Assembly (NCBI GenBank): GCA_028284445.1
Contig: JANQRS010000072.1
Coordinates: forward strand, 1-64,000
Source of the DNA: Calditrichia bacterium
Lineage (GTDB): Bacteria > Calditrichota > Calditrichia > RBG-13-44-9 > J075
DNA: 64,000 nucleotides
Direction: 5' to 3'
Both the position numbers and the translations under genes were made by a program. Under the pieces are notes generated by a model. The model saw only the letters and a program-made list of their open reading frames with translations. It was not told where the DNA came from and did not search any database. Below, in pieces: positions 30,391 to 39,481 of this stretch. The first letter of the stretch is position 1, and each line of letters begins with the position of its first letter.

Positions 30391-30417
30391 GCATCGACAT
30401 ATTCTTATGTCGATGCC
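30390..30417. other. Perfect 12-bp hairpin next to the terminator
   Basis: GGCATCGACATA and TATGTCGATGCC form a perfect 12-base-pair stem with a TTCT loop. The hairpin abuts the neighbouring terminator, so the two would fold in tandem in a leftward transcript. On the plus strand it is followed only by TATTTTA. Confidence 0.7.
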
Positions 30418-30554
30418 TATTTTATGCAAATTTGATCGTGCTCAAAGTGCAGGCATAAATGGAAACTTTCTACACATATTCGCTTTCCAAAAATGATAAA
30501 TATATACTTAATCGCACTTTGATCTGGGTGTTCTGACATTCAACACACTCTAGG

Positions 30555-30917
30555 CTATTTTTTAAATGTCGCTGGATAATCTTTCTCTGGAATTTTATCG
30601 ATGGTATTTTTTAGCTTCTTTTTGATGTCTGACAATGAATCTTTTTGAAGAAGGGTGCCCATAGCCTCCAGTGAGCTTCCAAGAGAATTCGCTAGTTCAA
30701 CAAAATCCGGGTCCGATTGCAGACGACTTATTTGCTCCTCTGTTAATTCTATTCCCATTAGAGCCAGGGAATAAGTCATAACTTGTTCTGATTCTTCTGT
30801 TTGTTCAAGGCCCAATTTTGCCTCCTCTTCTAGATCGAATACCTCTTGAGCAATTTTGCTAGCTACTTTAGGAGATTGATGTATAAATAAGCTCTTAATA
30901 ATATCCCAGAGTACCAT
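30555..30917 (-). CDS. Hypothetical protein, 120 residues, helical
   Basis: The start is fixed by GGAGGA seven bases before the ATG at 30917; an in-frame TTG further out overlaps that ribosome site. The protein begins MVLWDIIKSLF and is largely helical and charged, with an acidic middle (FDLEEEAKLGLEQTEESEQ) and a Lys-rich C-terminus. No signal peptide or clear domain was recognised. It is the last gene of the minus-strand group that includes a sigma factor and the 513-residue orphan, about 80 bases downstream of the latter. A strong terminator follows. Confidence 0.6.
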   Translation of the reverse strand: MVLWDIIKSLFIHQSPKVASKIAQEVFDLEEEAKLGLEQTEESEQVMTYSLALMGIELTEEQISRLQSDPDFVELANSLGSSLEAMGTLLQKDSLSDIKKKLKNTIDKIPEKDYPATFKK

Positions 30918-30997
30918 GATTCTTTCCTCCAATCATCTCACAACATTGATTGATAAATATTGTTCTTCTTAATTGATTGTTTATTATGGCTTTCATT

Positions 30998-32539
30998 CTA
31001 TGCAACTCTTTGGAGGTTAGAATCGGTGCAGGAATGTACTATTTCCGCCATACTGAATTGATCTGGTAAATTTGATTTGTGAAAGGAAATTGTAGATGTT
31101 TCAAAAATCTTTTCATATTTCAAATTGTTCGAAGAATTACGTGCTAAACCAGACTTGCTATTTAATAGCTCAAGTTCGAGGAGGAATATATTATTCCGTG
31201 CAGGATTTTGTTGTTTTGCCAAGCTAGAAAGCGAGTCATTTAGAGAGCTTGAATCGTTTTTAAATCCATCGAATCTATTGTATGCGTAAAGTGAAATAGT
31301 GCTAATTGTCAAATCATCAACATACCAACCTGGGTGGAAGTCAAGATTATTCTCGCGGGAGATCGTCGATCTGCAATCGCCGACTATAGAAGAGTTGTTC
31401 GCTTTATACGAAATTGGCCTTTCGAGATCCAAAGCTACGGATTCTTCCGAGTTTTCTCCCCAAAAATATCGAGTGCCAAGTAATCTCACATAATTCCGGA
31501 TTCTCGGCTTGAAAGAATCGCTTAGACCTAAATTGAGTAAACTTGAAGGCAACAGAATATACTTTGATGGCAAAATAATTCTTTTCAGATTCTCTGCCAA
31601 GGTTTTCACTTTACTAAGCTTAGAAGCTGTTGTACCCTTATTTTGTAGAAGCGATATGTGCCATTTTTTTATTATTCTAGAAAAGCTCCTCTCCAGGTCG
31701 AGAGAAATGAGTCGCCTTTTGCTAAATTTCTGCATCGTGTTCCGCAACATCTTGACGGTTTGCCCCCACTGATTAAGTATAACAATATCATTCATTCTTA
31801 GCCGGTATAACTTTTGGAGTTGATTCCTCTTGTAATTCTCTACGAATATCATGGTTCTAAACTTCCAATTTCGATTCATGTTGTCCGATTTATCTCGCCA
31901 ATCTTTTCTGGATAGCTTGTTCATACTCAATCCTATTTGCAGTATACACAAAGTTGGAAACAATACGGTCAAGATCATAATTGCCGTTGTTAGATTAAAT
32001 GTATTTGAAGTTAACATTAGCAAGCGATTAACCCCTTCTTTAGGCCGGATAAGTGGAATTGCACTTGCTTGTATTTTCCCTAACCATTTAGACAGCCACC
32101 TTGTCGAATTCTTTGTGTTTGCGATACATGCATTGTGGGTTTCGCTCAAAATATCTTTAACGAACCATTCCTGACCAGCTTTCATAAAAGCTGCTTTGAA
32201 CTTCTTTTGCCTTTTCTCAAAATTATTTGGAGTCCTGTTGAACAAGGATTCACATTCTTGGCGGATCCATTGTATAACTTGTTTAAGCTCCAACTCATTG
32301 TGTGGAACAGACTCCTTTTCAATTCTGTGAAGAACAATGGTCCCAATATAGCTGACAAACTCATGATCTATTAGATTTACCGCGTCTGCTCGGATTTCCC
32401 CTTTCTTCCTTTTGACAAATAACCACACCTCTGAAACAACGCGAATGCATTCTAAATACTCAATTTTATTGGTCAGAATGTCACTCAAGAACATTCTCTG
32501 ATTTCTTCTATTGCTTTTGTTTTGTTTTGATTCAATCAT
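30998..32539 (-). CDS. Hypothetical protein, 513 residues, one central membrane segment
   Basis: AAGGAG lies eight bases before the ATG, an excellent ribosome site. The N-terminal 165 residues are basic and helical (for example RKKGEIRADAVNLIDHEFVSYIG, split by charged turns). A single hydrophobic stretch (about 183-204: TTAIMILTVLFPTLCILQIG) follows, then a long basic and Ser/Asn/Leu-rich region. The C-terminal part is Ser/Asn-rich and low in recognisable structure. The codon use is AT-rich. I recognise no family. Downstream position relative to the sigma factor suggests a product controlled by or working with that factor. Confidence 0.6.
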   Translation of the reverse strand: MIESKQNKSNRRNQRMFLSDILTNKIEYLECIRVVSEVWLFVKRKKGEIRADAVNLIDHEFVSYIGTIVLHRIEKESVPHNELELKQVIQWIRQECESLFNRTPNNFEKRQKKFKAAFMKAGQEWFVKDILSETHNACIANTKNSTRWLSKWLGKIQASAIPLIRPKEGVNRLLMLTSNTFNLTTAIMILTVLFPTLCILQIGLSMNKLSRKDWRDKSDNMNRNWKFRTMIFVENYKRNQLQKLYRLRMNDIVILNQWGQTVKMLRNTMQKFSKRRLISLDLERSFSRIIKKWHISLLQNKGTTASKLSKVKTLAENLKRIILPSKYILLPSSLLNLGLSDSFKPRIRNYVRLLGTRYFWGENSEESVALDLERPISYKANNSSIVGDCRSTISRENNLDFHPGWYVDDLTISTISLYAYNRFDGFKNDSSSLNDSLSSLAKQQNPARNNIFLLELELLNSKSGLARNSSNNLKYEKIFETSTISFHKSNLPDQFSMAEIVHSCTDSNLQRVA

Positions 32540-32716
32540 CCTAATATCTCCTTATTATTAGAGTTCCCATAACTGTTTACCATAACGAACGAAATCATCA
32601 AATATCGCTTTTTTGTATAACTTTTTTTTCTTTACCGGGTATTTAACTATTGAAGTAGAGGCAGTATGTAGCTATAAATTAATGACTTGAGGGGTGGGGG
32701 AGGTATGCAATAAGAT

Positions 32717-33409
32717 TTACTGTTGTTTTTTCCTCATTTGCGCAACAATTTCCGAGAACAATCGTCGTTCAATTTCGCTGAGATTGTAATCCGTAGATGC
32801 ATTTTCAAGGCATTTCAACAAAATTTTTCTGAATTTGATTCGAGCCTTGTAGGCTTTATCACTGAATCTCTTTTGCGAAAACTCCTTTTCTCCGATTTTC
32901 CTCGATATTTCTCGAGCCTCGGTTCCTCGATATAACTCATCAATTATTATTCTGTAGTTTTTACTGATTTTTGTTCTGGCTAATTTCCAATACGGGCTCA
33001 CCAAATCGTATTTATCTTTTAAAGTCAGTTGTAACCGCTCAGTCTGCGGAAAGATCGCTGTATCTTGCATGATACTCTCCTCAAACCGCAAGAAATGATT
33101 GTCTTTTTTCCTTCGGAAATCTGTAATTGTGTTCTTAGTCGTTTGCAGCAGATAGGCTCTTGCCTTGTCAAAGGAGGTGAATGTAATCCGAGTCAACGCT
33201 TTTTGGTATTTAACCATAATATCCTGAATCACATCTTGCTTGTGTTCTTCAGGGATGCCCATATTTTTCTTGACAACCCAAAAGATGATAGGATAAAAAA
33301 TGCGATACAGTCTATAAAAGGCTTTTTGGTCATTGGTATCTAGCTGATAAGCGGTCAAACTTTCCAGAAAAGCTTTATTTAGTAGATCTTTTTGTGTCTC
33401 TAGTGTCAT
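32717..33409 (-). CDS. RNA polymerase sigma factor, sigma-70 family (ECF-like)
   Basis: The 230-residue protein matches a two-region alternative sigma factor. Region 2 is at about 35-105, with YPIIFWVVKKN, HKQDVIQDIMVKYQ and FDKARAYLLQTTKNTITDFR, the last corresponding to the -10 recognition helix. A region 4-like helical part (about 145-200) contains RGTEAREISRKIGEKEFSQK. Region 4 is less canonical than in the other sigma factor of this window, with a longer insert. Its start overlaps the end of the upstream membrane-protein gene by about 35 bases, so the two are coupled. It probably directs expression of the accessory genes downstream. Confidence 0.78.
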   Translation of the reverse strand: MTLETQKDLLNKAFLESLTAYQLDTNDQKAFYRLYRIFYPIIFWVVKKNMGIPEEHKQDVIQDIMVKYQKALTRITFTSFDKARAYLLQTTKNTITDFRRKKDNHFLRFEESIMQDTAIFPQTERLQLTLKDKYDLVSPYWKLARTKISKNYRIIIDELYRGTEAREISRKIGEKEFSQKRFSDKAYKARIKFRKILLKCLENASTDYNLSEIERRLFSEIVAQMRKKQQ

Positions 33410-34364
33410 TTTTTGATTTCTTTAAATATCTATCACATTCATTAATCATCATATCGGATAGGTTGGATATTTGATAGCTTATCAATTCGGGTTCATTGCT
33501 CTTTTGTATCTCCCTGATACACTTGTTTCTTGTGCGAATATAGAATGCTTCATTTGCCACCCATGGTAAAAGGCGCCCAAAAAAGCCGGCCATCTGAGGC
33601 TTTTTTGTTCTTTCTATGGGTGCGATATATTTCTTTATAAATGCTTTCTTCCCGATGAGCCTGTCAATGATGTACTCTGCCCCAAAAGAGAGACAGGATA
33701 CATCCTCTTCCAATGTCTCAGACGCTAAGAACTTTATAAAATTGACTACGTTGCTATCGTCAAGTTCCGAAAACTTTTCTAATGTAAAATCAATACACTT
33801 GCGATCACGGTAAGCAAAATATCTTGTAGCAACCCAAGAGAACAAAACGATTAGAAACAAGTTGTGCCATGTAAAATGATTGTAGCTATTCTTAAAGCCT
33901 TTTCTAAACAAATACAAACTATTGTTCTTTGTTTGTGAGTCTCCCTTAATATTCACTTGGTAACCTGAATCAGGAACGCTCAGAGGACTTTTAAATTTTA
34001 TATAAAAACGCAGATATTCACCATTTATCAGCGCTGATTTATTTCCTGATTCCTTAGAGATTTTAAAAATCAATCTTTTCGGTTCAGGAATAAGACAAGA
34101 ATCTGTCACATCAACTTTTTCAATGTCCTTATAGGCAATTACAGAGTCTATATCTTGATCGAAAGCGACTTCAAATTTGAAAACACTATATTTTTGGCTC
34201 TCGCATTTTAGGTCAAACTTTATTGAGTCTGGCGCTGGGAATTCCACGTTAACAAGTTTGATATTATGTGGATTGAAAAAGTCTCGCCCGAAATTTTCCA
34301 GGGCAGGCGCCAAAATCAATAAAAGGGCGGGAATAATAAAGGTAAACCAATGCTCGCGTATCAT
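33375..34364 (-). CDS. Membrane protein coupled to a sigma factor
   Basis: The 329-residue protein starts with a hydrophobic segment (about 6-22: WFTFIIPALLLILAPALE). It continues with a beta-rich extracytoplasmic region (about 30-160, with FKFEVAFDQDIDS and YLRFYIKFKSPLSVPDSGY). A second membrane helix follows (about 168-185: HNLFLIVLFSWVATRYFAY), and the last 140 residues are a cytoplasmic helical domain rich in Lys/Arg. The overlap with the sigma gene and the sensor-like topology suggest a membrane regulator of that factor. It lacks the HxxxCxxC anti-sigma motif, so this is inference. No family was recognised. Confidence 0.6.
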   Translation of the reverse strand: MIREHWFTFIIPALLLILAPALENFGRDFFNPHNIKLVNVEFPAPDSIKFDLKCESQKYSVFKFEVAFDQDIDSVIAYKDIEKVDVTDSCLIPEPKRLIFKISKESGNKSALINGEYLRFYIKFKSPLSVPDSGYQVNIKGDSQTKNNSLYLFRKGFKNSYNHFTWHNLFLIVLFSWVATRYFAYRDRKCIDFTLEKFSELDDSNVVNFIKFLASETLEEDVSCLSFGAEYIIDRLIGKKAFIKKYIAPIERTKKPQMAGFFGRLLPWVANEAFYIRTRNKCIREIQKSNEPELISYQISNLSDMMINECDRYLKKSKNDTRDTKRSTK

Positions 34365-34843
34365 ATCTTATCTTTAACTATTTGGAGTTGCAAATAATTG
34401 CAGCTTATGAAATATACATACATAAAAATACAACAATGTGCAAAATGATAAGTGATGAATGAATCATATTTACCTAATAAATAAAAAACAATGCTTCCTG
34501 GCTCTCTATTGTATTGTAGGGGTTAGAAGGAGGTAAAAGGCTCTTGTCTGATTTACTTCAAGAATTGTTTTTCTAATAGACTAAATCACACACTTGGTTT
34601 TCTTTGATGAATCAGCGTTTGTGCTAAGATTTGGAATAACCGTTTCTCAACCAATATTATAAATGAAGTCGTTTTACTTCAGATGGAATCAGAAAGTTGA
34701 AAATTATATATCAGGCTCACCCTCCAGGCGGCGTAGACAAATCATGGACCAAACAAATCTCCGCGTGTATGTCTAGCAACATTAATTGTTTTTGCATACT
34801 TCCCAAAGTGTGGCGAATTTCCTTTGATGACTTGGTCTCAACA
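34365..34843. other. AT-rich intergenic region with no recognised gene
   Basis: Neither strand has a convincing gene; the short open frames here run into the end of the T9SS cargo gene and show no family signature. It likely contains the promoter for the membrane-protein/sigma genes to the left. An AAGGAGGT sequence on the plus strand near 34531 is followed by only a ten-codon frame and is treated as chance. Confidence 0.5.
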
Positions 34844-37800
34844 TCATTTGACAAGGTTAATTCTTCGGACCTCTCGAAACGCTGACGAAGACAATACAAG
34901 GAAGTAAACTCCTGAGGTTGCAATATTCTGATTGTCTGTTTTACTATCCCAATCATAGATGTGTTCACCTATTTGAGACTGATTTTTGAAAATCGTCCTT
35001 ACTTTTCTTCCGAGTACATCATGAACCTCCAATGTCATTTGATGATAGTTGGGTAGATTGTATTTGATCTTAACCTGTTGATTGAAAGGATTCGGATAGG
35101 GATGATGAACAATCAGCTCAGAATTGACAGCGGCATACTCCATTTTGATATCGGAAATGGTGCTCATTTCTCCTACAATGAGTTTTAGTCGAAAATCTGC
35201 CCGAATGTCTTGAAGCTGTGCCTCTTCCACAAAAACATTATTCTGCTCGTCAACAGCCAAAAAATCCCAGCGTTCTGGTAACCCGTCCGCAATAAATCTC
35301 AAAGAGCGAGCAGAGTTTTGCTTATTCGTTCCCGCAATTTGAAATTCGTACACAGGCTGGTTCCTTTCGCGAAAATCTGCCAGCAAAGTATCGCCCAGGA
35401 AATCCTCGTTATCATTTGCAATAAAGAGCTGTTCATTTCGGGCTCGAAAAATAGGCGAGATAATATCGTGGAAGTCACGTCCGTCAGTCGCGGTCGGACT
35501 ACTCCCAACTACCAGAACTTGTTGGGTTTCCGCAACCTCATCACTTAAAATCACTTCAATTTTCCAATCAAAATCGGCAGTCTCCGCCTCGCGTTTCCCA
35601 CCAGGATTCTGCTCGACATTTCGTAACTTGATTCGCCCCCCTCGATTTAATTTTACCAATATTTTTTCATATGGTTTGACAATATCAATACGACGTAGAT
35701 CCCAGTCGTTGGCCTCGGAGTCAAAGATAAAAAAATGATCCTGCTCCAATTGGGTAGAATCGATAAAACGATCAAATATAATTTCACGATTAAAAGGATT
35801 GGACAGAAATGCCCAACGCCATGATGCTCCAGAAAGAGATGGTATATCTACAGCTAGCGAGTCATCATCCATTAACGATCGTCCTGAACCGGAATTAACC
35901 CCACGAGGTTCGTAGACAGAAATAAATACGGCCTCCCCCGGATTCAATTCATGAGTGGGTAAATCATCTTCAAGTCTATGCAACCCATTTCCATCTTGGT
36001 TAATGATAAATACTTTTTCCGTCTTAGGGTTATAGCCATCGGTGTTCAGAATGTAAGACAACTGTCGATGCCGTTTTTTTTCAATTGCATATGGAGTAGC
36101 CAAGAGCCGGTACTCTTTGGTTAGCATTCTCGTAGACTCGGGATATGCAGTCGCCCAAGAGTGAACACGGGTTCGTATACTCTTGATATCACTTAACTGT
36201 TTGCCAGACACATCATCTGCATCTAGTATCAGTTGAAGATTGTAATTTGTGTTTTCCTGTAGGCCAGAAATAATCGTACCACCTTGAAATTCCCGATTTG
36301 AAAGGTTGTGATACAAAGTGTCATTACCCTGTTCGTCCCAAACGGCAATATACTCGTTCTCATCGAATTCGGTATTCAATTCCCACTTGACGCCGATTTC
36401 AGATGCGGTTGATTCCGTCAATTCAAACTGACGGATAAAATATTTCTGCAACGAAAGTAAGATGTGAACTTCAATACCGGTTGAATCAGAATCTCTAATC
36501 TTGACTACAATTGAGTCTTCTCTGCTTTCACGAATATCCGGCCAACCGTATAGTGTTTTTGTTCCACTATCTAGATTCAACCAGTCAAAGGGATTCTCAA
36601 TCAATTCTGCAGAAAGCGAGTCCCCATCAATGTCCGAGATGCGAAGGACCTGACTGTATTCAACATTGAAGTGGGCCGGTGAAAGATGGGCGCTTTCGAT
36701 TTCCGGCAAATCATTGACCGGCTTCACGATTAGCTGAAGCCATGTGGAATCACTCAAACCGCCTTCGTCCTGAACTTCAATTATTAAACTATCTTTACCA
36801 TTCCAATTGGCGGAAGGGACGAATGTGACCTCCGTCGAATCGGAATTTAACCCAGATTCAATATTTATTCCACTATCGACTCGCCATTGAAGAGATGCAG
36901 ATGGATCATCAGGATCACTGACAAAATGAAACCAGTTTGAAAAGGCAATTGTGGTATCCTTATCTTCAATCAATCGAAGCGTATCGAAAGCAGTGATGAC
37001 CGGGCCTCGGTTTATGTTGGCGGTCTCCAGAGTAAATGCTGTTTCTGCACTGGCATGGCTTGTATCACGCACTTCAACCGTAACAGGAATCTGCATCGAA
37101 GCCGTTCCTTGGATAGATATATAAACGGAGTCAGACGACTCCGAATAATATATTTGAGCACTGCTATCTGCGAAGAGCCTCCATTTCAAATCCTCAAAGC
37201 GATCATCGACATCAATAACATTTTCTTGCCAACTGGCAACAGCCAGCGACAATACTTCAGGAAAGACGATCGTGGTGTCAGGTAATACAGACAAAAAACG
37301 CGGAGGATCATTTACCGGTACTACATTGATCCAAAATTTTTTCAAAGCTCTTAATCCGCTGTTATCGGTAACGACTGCTTCAAATTCTTCCACACCAAAA
37401 AAATCAGTGTCCGGACGAAAAATTCCTATATGACTACCACTGGACATTGTGAGTGTAACCTGTTCTCCACCTCTAAAACTGATGTGGAGCGTCGAATCAG
37501 GGTTATTGCCATCAGTCAAGAAATCATCAAAATTGAGGCGAAGTGTCGAATCTTCTAACATTGACAATGTATCGGGCAAACTCCAGGCCGGGGCGGTCCC
37601 CCATGAAATATGTCCGCTTGCGGAAAAAGCTGAGTTTTGAAATGCCTGATCAATTGCTTGTACACGAGCCTGATATAATCCATCTGCTAACCCAACAATC
37701 TTGATGGTCGTATCGCTCCCGACATTGCTGAGCCCCACCACATAGCTGCTTCCCGTCGATGTATCTGCTAATGGAGAGATAGCATACATATTTGTTTGTG

Positions 37801-39358
37801 CTGCCTCAAGACTAACATTATATGTCAGCGCCCTTTGCGGAGATTCCGGGTCCGTTGATGGATGCCAACTTACGACCAGGGTGTCGCCGATATCAAAACT
37901 TTTCACATCGAAAGGTGTTGCGGGCCTACTATTTGCGGTCACAGATCTGTTCTCGAAGAGATATGTAAAGCGATTACCACTCAAAGCGATGTCCAGAGTA
38001 TGATCTCCAGTTAAGTCAACTAAGCTGATTTGACCTTCATGCAATCCTTCGAGTTCCTCTGCAAAACGAAAACCATTGTTCATTTGAAAATATACTTTGG
38101 TTATAGGGCCGTTAGCAGAGCGACCAGTCAGGGCAATATCTAGAAACCCGTCATTATTCAAATCGCCCCATTTTGCCTGGCCATCATATACGCCGTCGAT
38201 ATCTACATTAATTTCCGAGAACAACCAATCACCGTCATTTCGCAGAACTGCAGCAGATATTCCGGATGCATTTCTGCCAGTTATTAACAAATCAGGAAAA
38301 CCATCATTATTATAATCACCGCAATCGATGGAACCACGAGAGAGACCAGGCAGGTTCAAGTCAACTGGCCCAAAGTCCATTTGGCGATTCTCAAATAATT
38401 GAATTTGCTCCAGGCCTTCATCATCGAGCCCCATTACAACAATATCTCGATCCCCATCGCGATCAAAATCTGCAGCTGCCAAATCACCATCGCTTAATGC
38501 CAGAATTCGTGAGTTGTGCTCAACTAATATTCCGCCCAAATTTTCAAATAGGATGGTGCTTCTATGTCCATCTTGCATACCAATAATCAATAAATCTCTT
38601 CTGCCATCATTATTAAAATCTTGCCAAATAGAACCACCTCGTCTAAATCCTGGCAAGTCCAGGGAGCTCAGCAATAATTGGCCTTTATCGTTCACATATA
38701 TGCCGGAGAAACTAGTACCCGCCTGCTCGCCAGCGAGCAAAAAGTCCGGATCATTATCTTGGTCCAGATCCCCAACTGCAATGAAGCCATGGTGCGCTCC
38801 CCTATCAAGAATAACAGACTGTTCAAAATGGGGATATTCATTCTCGATAAAATATGTTCTGCCAGCACCGCTAGAATCCTTACCACTAATGACTATGTCA
38901 TAATCTTTATCAAGATCGAAGTCTACTGAAAGGAGAGCCCCATCCAGATTTTTCTTAAAGGGTTGTGAGAGGAGAATAAATTGAGACGGCTTCACAATAG
39001 CGAGGTTCGAAAAATCACTTTCCTGGAATATGCTGTCTACGGCGGTTATACAGAGGTAATAAGTTCGTCCATTTAACAGCCCGTTAATAGTTATACTCGA
39101 ATCACTTGGTAGGCTGGTACGTCCATATAAGTGCAATGTACCAGAACTCGTTGTATCGCCATAAATATTGTAATAGAGAATGTCCGGTTCAACATTGAGA
39201 GTCCAGCTTAAATGCACTGCTTGATTATCTGCTATTCCTGACAAATTTTGAGGAGCATCCGGTCGACTATTAACAGTCTGACCAAGCACGACATTACTAA
39301 GCTTCAATGCAATTAGAAAAAGTAATGCCAAACGATTACGGCAACTAGGCCAATCCAT
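34844..39358 (-). CDS. Giant secreted FG-GAP/cadherin-like protein with T9SS sorting domain
   Basis: The start at 39358 has GGAGG nine bases ahead and yields a signal peptide (LALLFLIALKLSNVVLG). The 1504-residue protein has an FN3 domain (about 30-120). Seven or so FG-GAP/VCBS-like repeats of the type DFDRDGDRDIVVMG follow (about 140-460), forming a predicted beta-propeller with Asp-rich calcium loops. A second FN3 and several Tandem-95/cadherin-like modules with VVPVNDPPRF and VKPVNDLPEI junctions come next (about 600-1000). Further beta domains end in a type A sorting signal (HPYPNPFNQQVKI, DVLGRKVRTIF, SGVYFLVL). Probably a surface or adhesive cargo of T9SS. The gene is isolated from the T9SS machinery and lies in the AT-rich region. 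Confidence 0.9.
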   Translation of the reverse strand: MDWPSCRNRLALLFLIALKLSNVVLGQTVNSRPDAPQNLSGIADNQAVHLSWTLNVEPDILYYNIYGDTTSSGTLHLYGRTSLPSDSSITINGLLNGRTYYLCITAVDSIFQESDFSNLAIVKPSQFILLSQPFKKNLDGALLSVDFDLDKDYDIVISGKDSSGAGRTYFIENEYPHFEQSVILDRGAHHGFIAVGDLDQDNDPDFLLAGEQAGTSFSGIYVNDKGQLLLSSLDLPGFRRGGSIWQDFNNDGRRDLLIIGMQDGHRSTILFENLGGILVEHNSRILALSDGDLAAADFDRDGDRDIVVMGLDDEGLEQIQLFENRQMDFGPVDLNLPGLSRGSIDCGDYNNDGFPDLLITGRNASGISAAVLRNDGDWLFSEINVDIDGVYDGQAKWGDLNNDGFLDIALTGRSANGPITKVYFQMNNGFRFAEELEGLHEGQISLVDLTGDHTLDIALSGNRFTYLFENRSVTANSRPATPFDVKSFDIGDTLVVSWHPSTDPESPQRALTYNVSLEAAQTNMYAISPLADTSTGSSYVVGLSNVGSDTTIKIVGLADGLYQARVQAIDQAFQNSAFSASGHISWGTAPAWSLPDTLSMLEDSTLRLNFDDFLTDGNNPDSTLHISFRGGEQVTLTMSSGSHIGIFRPDTDFFGVEEFEAVVTDNSGLRALKKFWINVVPVNDPPRFLSVLPDTTIVFPEVLSLAVASWQENVIDVDDRFEDLKWRLFADSSAQIYYSESSDSVYISIQGTASMQIPVTVEVRDTSHASAETAFTLETANINRGPVITAFDTLRLIEDKDTTIAFSNWFHFVSDPDDPSASLQWRVDSGINIESGLNSDSTEVTFVPSANWNGKDSLIIEVQDEGGLSDSTWLQLIVKPVNDLPEIESAHLSPAHFNVEYSQVLRISDIDGDSLSAELIENPFDWLNLDSGTKTLYGWPDIRESREDSIVVKIRDSDSTGIEVHILLSLQKYFIRQFELTESTASEIGVKWELNTEFDENEYIAVWDEQGNDTLYHNLSNREFQGGTIISGLQENTNYNLQLILDADDVSGKQLSDIKSIRTRVHSWATAYPESTRMLTKEYRLLATPYAIEKKRHRQLSYILNTDGYNPKTEKVFIINQDGNGLHRLEDDLPTHELNPGEAVFISVYEPRGVNSGSGRSLMDDDSLAVDIPSLSGASWRWAFLSNPFNREIIFDRFIDSTQLEQDHFFIFDSEANDWDLRRIDIVKPYEKILVKLNRGGRIKLRNVEQNPGGKREAETADFDWKIEVILSDEVAETQQVLVVGSSPTATDGRDFHDIISPIFRARNEQLFIANDNEDFLGDTLLADFRERNQPVYEFQIAGTNKQNSARSLRFIADGLPERWDFLAVDEQNNVFVEEAQLQDIRADFRLKLIVGEMSTISDIKMEYAAVNSELIVHHPYPNPFNQQVKIKYNLPNYHQMTLEVHDVLGRKVRTIFKNQSQIGEHIYDWDSKTDNQNIATSGVYFLVLSSSAFREVRRINLVK

Positions 39359-39481
39359 ATAAGAAGCCTCCCAATAGTTTCGTTGAGCAGATGACTGGCT
39401 GGGGATTTTTAGACTATATTTCTGCAACAATCGGTACTAATTTTGTACGCCAACGCTCTGCTCAACCCTCTCCCATATTGT

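Larger units (their letters stand above)
30011..30554. other. Intergenic boundary between housekeeping block and AT-rich accessory region
   Basis: No gene is visible on either strand. The stretch begins at the 5' end of the tRNA and ends at the stop of the 120-residue orphan. Its distinct content is a pair of adjacent hairpins near 30351-30417, listed separately. Base composition becomes clearly more AT-rich from here on. No integrase, attachment-site duplicate of the tRNA end or insertion sequence was found. Confidence 0.6.

Noticed and set aside
29937..30555. tRNA gene as an integration site for the accessory region
   Set aside because: The AT-rich genes lie on the 5' side of the tRNA, no integrase gene is present, and no copy of the tRNA 3' end was seen at the far side of the region.
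34525..34580. Perfect AAGGAGGT ribosome-site-like sequence on the plus strand
   Set aside because: The following frame has only ten codons from a TTG and then stops; probably chance.
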